Of a DNA stretch of 64,000 bases, positions 60,085-64,000 are shown piece after piece; the stretch's first letter is position 1; each line of letters starts with the position of its first letter. Position numbers and translations under genes: made by a program. The notes below the pieces were generated by a model that was given only the letters and a program-made list of their open reading frames with translations, made no database searches and was not told the origin of the DNA. The stretch is from Candidatus Saccharibacteria bacterium UBA5148 (GTDB lineage: Bacteria > Patescibacteriota > Saccharimonadia > Saccharimonadales > UBA4665), in assembly GCA_002413835.1 (NCBI GenBank), contig DHXU01000009.1:42986-106985 (forward strand). The letters run 5' to 3'.

Positions 60085-60486
60085 CTAGCCCGCTTGGTCC
60101 GGTTCATTTTCAAGACTAGTATACAGTTCCGGGTAATCACTGTGTAGTTGGTCGGCCAGCATCATGTAGAATACGCCCCATTCAAATGGCGACATCCGGT
60201 GCGCTGGAAGCCCAAGTGCCGCAGATGAGACCCCTCCATAGCGGTCGACGATTGGTATAGCCAATTCCTCTTCGGCTTTCATACGTTTCACGGTCGTAAA
60301 CAGCCGTCCGGGACGAGTATGTGGCGTAATCTGGCAATTCTCATGCAAAAAAGCCAGCCGTAAGCTAAGATCCTGACGGCGGCGCTCCAGATCCACTTTG
60401 ACAAGCGGCAGGCCATCATCAAAGTACGGGGGCGATACAGTCTGATAGGTATCTGAGGTTTCAGATGTTTCGAATGTTTCTGACAT
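60085..60486 (-). CDS. Hypothetical protein, 133 aa
   Basis: Not recognised. The N-terminal 15 residues are Ser/Thr/Glu repeats (SETFETSETSD), the rest is soluble with YGGVSSAALGLPAHRMSP and FEWGVFYMMLADQLH helices. TATTAT (60494-60499) ends 7 nt before the ATG, supporting a real leaderless gene. It may be cotranscribed with manC, 18 nt downstream. Confidence 0.62.
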   Translation of the reverse strand: MSETFETSETSDTYQTVSPPYFDDGLPLVKVDLERRRQDLSLRLAFLHENCQITPHTRPGRLFTTVKRMKAEEELAIPIVDRYGGVSSAALGLPAHRMSPFEWGVFYMMLADQLHSDYPELYTSLENEPDQAG

Positions 60487-60623
60487 ATCACATATAATAA
60501 CAGGTATTTTGCATATTTCATTTTACTGGCGCACTGGGTAGTGTCTGAAGGATGAAGTACGGCTGTGATTTATCCACTGCGATGTGCGCTATAGTAGATA
60601 GTAGTAACGATTGGAGGATCCTC

Positions 60624-62000
60624 ATGAGCATAGCACCAGAATCAATTACCAACATCTTCAAGGCGTATGATATTCGCGGTAAAGTCGGCAGCGAGCTGAC
60701 CGCCGATGTGGCTGGCAAAGTTGGCCAAGCCTTTGCCAGCTGGCTGACAGCCGAAGCCGTCCAGGGCAAGCACGTCATTGCCGTTGGCCGCGACATGCGG
60801 CCTGATTCTGCCGAACTAGCCAATGAGTTGATCGCAGGCATCGTCAGTCAGGGTTACGACGTCTGGGATATTGGTGAGATAACTAGCGATATGAGTTACT
60901 TCGCCGTTGGAAAATACGACCTGGCCGGTGCCGCAGTCGTCACGGCCAGCCATAATCCCGGCGCTTATAACGGCATCAAACTATATCGTAATCAGGTGAT
61001 ACCAGTCGGACTCGACTCTGGGCTCGATGTCATCCGCGACATGGTACTCGCCGACAACGAAATCAAGCCGGCCGAAAAGCCAGGCGAAGTCACCTCCAAG
61101 GATATTACCGAAGACTGGATTCAGCACTGTCTGGAATTCATTCCCTTTGATTTTAAGCCGTACCGTATTGCCGTCGACGCCGGAAACGGCATGGCGGGCA
61201 AGATTTTCCCGGAACTTGAGCCATATGTACCGTTCGAGGTCGCGGAAATGTACTTCGAGCTGGACGGAACCTTCCCCAACCACGAAGCGAATCCCCAGAA
61301 GCCAGAGAACTTAACCGACCTGATCAAGACCGTAACGGACAATAAGCTTGATTTCGGCATCGCCTTTGATGGCGACGGTGACCGCGCCGGTTTCGTTGAC
61401 GACAAGGGCCGTCCTGTCGGCGGCAGCGATTTGATCAGTATTATCGCCAAGTATTACCTGGCAAAATATCCGGGCTCGGAAATCGTCCATGAAGTCCGGA
61501 CCAGTAATGCGACCAAGGAACTCATTAAAGAATGGGGCGGCACAGCGTACCGTACCAAGGCCGGACGGGTCAGCATCGGTAAGGTCATGCGTGACCGTGA
61601 TGCTCCCTTCGGCGGCGAAACAACCGGCCATCTCTTTTTCAAAGAAAACTATTACGCCGATTCAGGACTTCTCGGTGCTTTGATGGTAATTGTCGCTTTG
61701 CAGGAGTCTGGAAAGAAGCTGTCCGAGCTGGTCGATGAATATCACCGCTACGCCCTGCTGACCGAGACCAACTTTGAAGTCGAAGACAAGGACGCCGCCC
61801 TGGAACGCCTCCGAGCAGCCTTCCCTGACACGACACCCGACAGCCTCGACGGTCTGACACTAGACTTCGCCGATGGCAGCTGGTTCAACGTCCGGGCCAG
61901 CAACACCGAACCGGTGCTACGCCTCAACGCCGAAGCCAAAACTCCGCAACAGCTCAACGAACTGGTCGCCAAGGTTACTAAACTAATCACGGAATCCTAG
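60624..62000 (+). CDS. manB: Phosphomannomutase/phosphoglucomutase
   Basis: A 458-residue alpha-D-phosphohexomutase: IFKAYDIRGKVG at the start, VTASHNPGAYNG with the phospho-Ser, FDGDGDRAGF for Mg2+, GGETTGHLFF for sugar recognition, and RASNTEPVLRLN for phosphate binding. It interconverts 6-phospho and 1-phospho mannose or glucose, feeding manC and the UDP-glucose route. Start at ATG 60624, directly preceded by GGAGG. It is followed by galE after 4 nt. Confidence 0.94.
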   Translation: MSIAPESITNIFKAYDIRGKVGSELTADVAGKVGQAFASWLTAEAVQGKHVIAVGRDMRPDSAELANELIAGIVSQGYDVWDIGEITSDMSYFAVGKYDLAGAAVVTASHNPGAYNGIKLYRNQVIPVGLDSGLDVIRDMVLADNEIKPAEKPGEVTSKDITEDWIQHCLEFIPFDFKPYRIAVDAGNGMAGKIFPELEPYVPFEVAEMYFELDGTFPNHEANPQKPENLTDLIKTVTDNKLDFGIAFDGDGDRAGFVDDKGRPVGGSDLISIIAKYYLAKYPGSEIVHEVRTSNATKELIKEWGGTAYRTKAGRVSIGKVMRDRDAPFGGETTGHLFFKENYYADSGLLGALMVIVALQESGKKLSELVDEYHRYALLTETNFEVEDKDAALERLRAAFPDTTPDSLDGLTLDFADGSWFNVRASNTEPVLRLNAEAKTPQQLNELVAKVTKLITES

Positions 62001-62004
62001 GATA

Positions 62005-63024
62005 ATGCGCGTCCTCGTCACCGGCGGTGCCGGCTATATCGGCAGCCACACCGTCATCGAACTTCTCGCCAAAGGCCACGAAGTCGTGGTCGTTGATAAC
62101 CTCGTGAATAGTTCCGAAGAATCGCTGAAGCGGGTTGAGAAAATCACCGGCCAACAGATACCCTTCGTCCGCATGGATGTCTGTGACGCCCAGGCCCTTT
62201 CTGCCGTATTCGATGACTACGCCTTTGACGCCGTGATCCACTTTGCCGGCCTCAAGGCTGTCGGCGAATCGGTCGCCAAACCACTGCTATACTACCGGAC
62301 CAACCTTGATTCCACCCTGACCCTCTGCGAAGTTATGGCCGCCCACGGTGTCCACCGGCTGATCTTCAGCTCATCAGCCACCGTCTACGGCACACCTCAG
62401 GAATTGCCGCTCAAAGAAACCTCACCGGTTGGCGTCGATATCACCAACCCGTACGGCCAGACCAAGTACTTCATCGAGAACATCCTTCGCGACCTTTCGG
62501 CCTCAGAGCCAGTCTGGCAGATCAGCCTGCTACGCTACTTTAATCCGATTGGTGCCCACGAATCGGGTTTGATCGGCGAAGACCCACAGGGCATCCCGAA
62601 CAACCTCCTGCCCTTCGTCTCCCAAGTCGCCGTCGGTAAGCGCGACGCGGTTCATGTCTTCGGCAACGATTATGACACCGTGGATGGCACTGGCGTGCGC
62701 GATTATATCCACGTTGTCGACCTGGCGCGCGGCCATGTCGCCGCGCTCGAGCACATGCCGGCCGTTGGTGCAGCCGAGGCCTACAACCTCGGCACTGGCC
62801 AAGGCACCTCGGTGCTCGAGCTCATCAAAGCGTTCGAAGCAGCCTGCGGCAAAGATTTGCCTGTCGAGATCGAGCCCCGCCGCCCCGGTGATATTGCCAG
62901 CTGCTACGCTGATGCCAGCAAAGCCGCAGCAAAGCTCGAGTGGAGAGCCGCCAAGACCGTCGCCGAAGCCTGCACCGACAGCTGGCGTTGGCAATCCCAA
63001 AACCCAAACGGCTACACTTCTTAA
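62005..63024 (+). CDS. galE: UDP-glucose 4-epimerase
   Basis: A 339-residue short-chain dehydrogenase of the extended type: VTGGAGYIGSHTVIELL, VVDNLVNSSEESLKRV, FAGLKAVGESVAKPLLYY, FSSSATVYG, NPYGQTKYFIE (Tyr-x-x-x-Lys), and RYFNPIGAHESGLIGEDP. It interconverts UDP-glucose and UDP-galactose with bound NAD. It belongs to an operon with manB and supplies the neighbouring glycosyltransferases. Confidence 0.95.
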   Translation: MRVLVTGGAGYIGSHTVIELLAKGHEVVVVDNLVNSSEESLKRVEKITGQQIPFVRMDVCDAQALSAVFDDYAFDAVIHFAGLKAVGESVAKPLLYYRTNLDSTLTLCEVMAAHGVHRLIFSSSATVYGTPQELPLKETSPVGVDITNPYGQTKYFIENILRDLSASEPVWQISLLRYFNPIGAHESGLIGEDPQGIPNNLLPFVSQVAVGKRDAVHVFGNDYDTVDGTGVRDYIHVVDLARGHVAALEHMPAVGAAEAYNLGTGQGTSVLELIKAFEAACGKDLPVEIEPRRPGDIASCYADASKAAAKLEWRAAKTVAEACTDSWRWQSQNPNGYTS

Positions 63025-63116
63025 TATTCCAGCCAGGGGTGTTGTAAAAAATAGTGAAGTCCCTGATTCTGTAAAACACAACAGACTTTTGGTCAAGCTC
63101 GTCATACAATGGTTAT

Positions 63117-64000
63117 ATGACTAAACTGCTTATCACTGGCGGCGCCGGCTTTATTGGCTCCAACTTCGTCCACTACACACTCAATAATTATCCTGACTAT
63201 CAGGTCACTGTTATCGACAAACTGACCTACGCCGGTAACCCCGAGAACCTGGCACCAGTGCTCGAGAAAATCGAATTCGTCACTGGCGACATCTGTGACG
63301 CCGAACTGATGGACGAGCTGGTGGCCGACACCGACATCGTCGTCCACTTTGCCGCCGAATCACACAACGACAACTCGCTCAGTAACCCCTGGCCTTTCGT
63401 CGAGACTAATATCGTTGGCACCTACACCATTCTGGAAGCCGTCCGCAAGCACGGTAAGCGCCTGCACCACATCAGTACCGACGAGGTTTTTGGCGATCTC
63501 GAGCTCGATGATCCCAATCGCTTCAACGAAAATACGCCGTACAATCCATCGAGTCCCTACTCCAGCACCAAGGCCGGCAGTGACCACCTGGTCCGGGCCT
63601 GGATCCGCAGCTTCGGCATCAAAGCTACTATATCTAACTGCTCAAACAACTACGGCCCGTATCAGCACGTCGAAAAGTTCATCCCGCGCCAGGTTACCGA
63701 GATTCTGGAAGGCCGCACCCCCAAGCTCTATGGCACCGGCGAGCAAGTCCGCGACTGGATCCACGTCGACGACCACAACGCCGCCGTCCACCTGATACTC
63801 GAGAAAGGCAAACTCGGCGAAACCTATATCGTCGGTGCCGACAACGACCACACCAACAACAAGATGGTGATCGAAATGATCTTAGAGCTCATGGGCCAGC
63901 CGCGTGACGCCTACGACCATGTCAACGACCGCCCGGGCCATGACATGCGCTACGCCATGGACTCCAGCAAGCTCCGCCGCGAGCTCGGCTGGCAGCCCAA
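63117..64000 (+). CDS. rmlB: dTDP-glucose 4,6-dehydratase, 3' end cut by the window
   Basis: From ATG 63117 an open frame runs to the window edge (294 full codons). It has ITGGAGFIGSNFVHYTL, IDKLTYAGNPENL, FAAESHNDNSL, STDEVFGDL, YSSTKAGSDHLVRAW (Tyr-x-x-x-Lys), NCSNNYGPYQ, GEQVRDWIHVDDH and RPGHDMRYAMD. The AESHND reading replaces the common AESHVD. It makes dTDP-4-keto-6-deoxyglucose for rhamnose-type sugars. Other rml genes may lie beyond the edge. Confidence 0.93.
   Translation, partial: MTKLLITGGAGFIGSNFVHYTLNNYPDYQVTVIDKLTYAGNPENLAPVLEKIEFVTGDICDAELMDELVADTDIVVHFAAESHNDNSLSNPWPFVETNIVGTYTILEAVRKHGKRLHHISTDEVFGDLELDDPNRFNENTPYNPSSPYSSTKAGSDHLVRAWIRSFGIKATISNCSNNYGPYQHVEKFIPRQVTEILEGRTPKLYGTGEQVRDWIHVDDHNAAVHLILEKGKLGETYIVGADNDHTNNKMVIEMILELMGQPRDAYDHVNDRPGHDMRYAMDSSKLRRELGWQP

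Noticed and set aside
62530..63105. 191-codon minus-strand frame opposite galE
   Set aside because: Antisense to intact GalE with Gly/Ala/Val-rich composition typical of a shadow frame.
1..64000. Insertion sequences, integrases, phage structural genes or rRNA
   Set aside because: No transposase, integrase, capsid, portal or rRNA-like sequence was found in any gene or gap.

Overview
The window looks like a chromosome segment of an environmental Candidatus Saccharibacteria (TM7, Patescibacteria/CPR) relative. This is an inference from protein style, not from a marker gene. Several secreted proteins share an N-terminal module typical of that group: one membrane helix ending in SRAA or TRAA, then an E-x-E-x-G ... 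ASGGSAI-x-F segment. No outer-membrane assembly genes are seen, TGA is used as a normal stop, and the genes are compact, often overlapping and hypothetical. Housekeeping genes present include aspS, a murC-like ligase, nadD, tsaC, dus, an ftsB-like gene and two CAT-anticodon tRNAs. Many starts lie 6-8 nt downstream of a good -10 box, so leaderless mRNA seems common.

Layout. 0-3.7 kb: a lipoprotein, a VIT-family transporter and a PadR/PspC pair. 3.7-17.1 kb: an accessory region, visibly richer in A+T. It holds a RelE/RelB-type toxin-antitoxin pair, a DEDDh exonuclease, tRNA-fMet with two partial copies of its 3' part nearby, a second CAT tRNA, and many small nucleotide-handling genes (P-loop kinases, an NDPK-like protein, CYTH, cytidine deaminase, Nudix, EEP phosphatase). 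It also carries an aminotransferase/oxidoreductase pair and several gene remnants.

17.7-22.0 kb: a tight three-gene operon of a processive GT2 synthase, a membrane-anchored HlyD-like protein and a GH81 endo-beta-1,3-glucanase. It suggests synthesis and trimming of a curdlan-like beta-1,3-glucan. 22.3-26.7 kb: two tandem surface propeller paralogues with duplicated promoters, followed by a folP remnant. 26.9-32.5 kb: two ABC-2 exporters, YggT and Dus. 34-37.7 kb: MurC-like, YjjX-like, TsaC and a MutY-like glycosylase. 37.8-44.7 kb: an RND permease between two paralogous single-helix propeller proteins. 44.7-51 kb: AspS, a CBS protein, a DsbA-like protein, NadD and hypotheticals. 51.3-64 kb: a LexA-type HTH protein and a polysaccharide/glycoconjugate cluster (two GtrA, O-antigen ligase-like, polyprenyl sugar transferase, GT4, methyltransferase, frameshifted manC, phosphomannomutase, galE and the start of rmlB).
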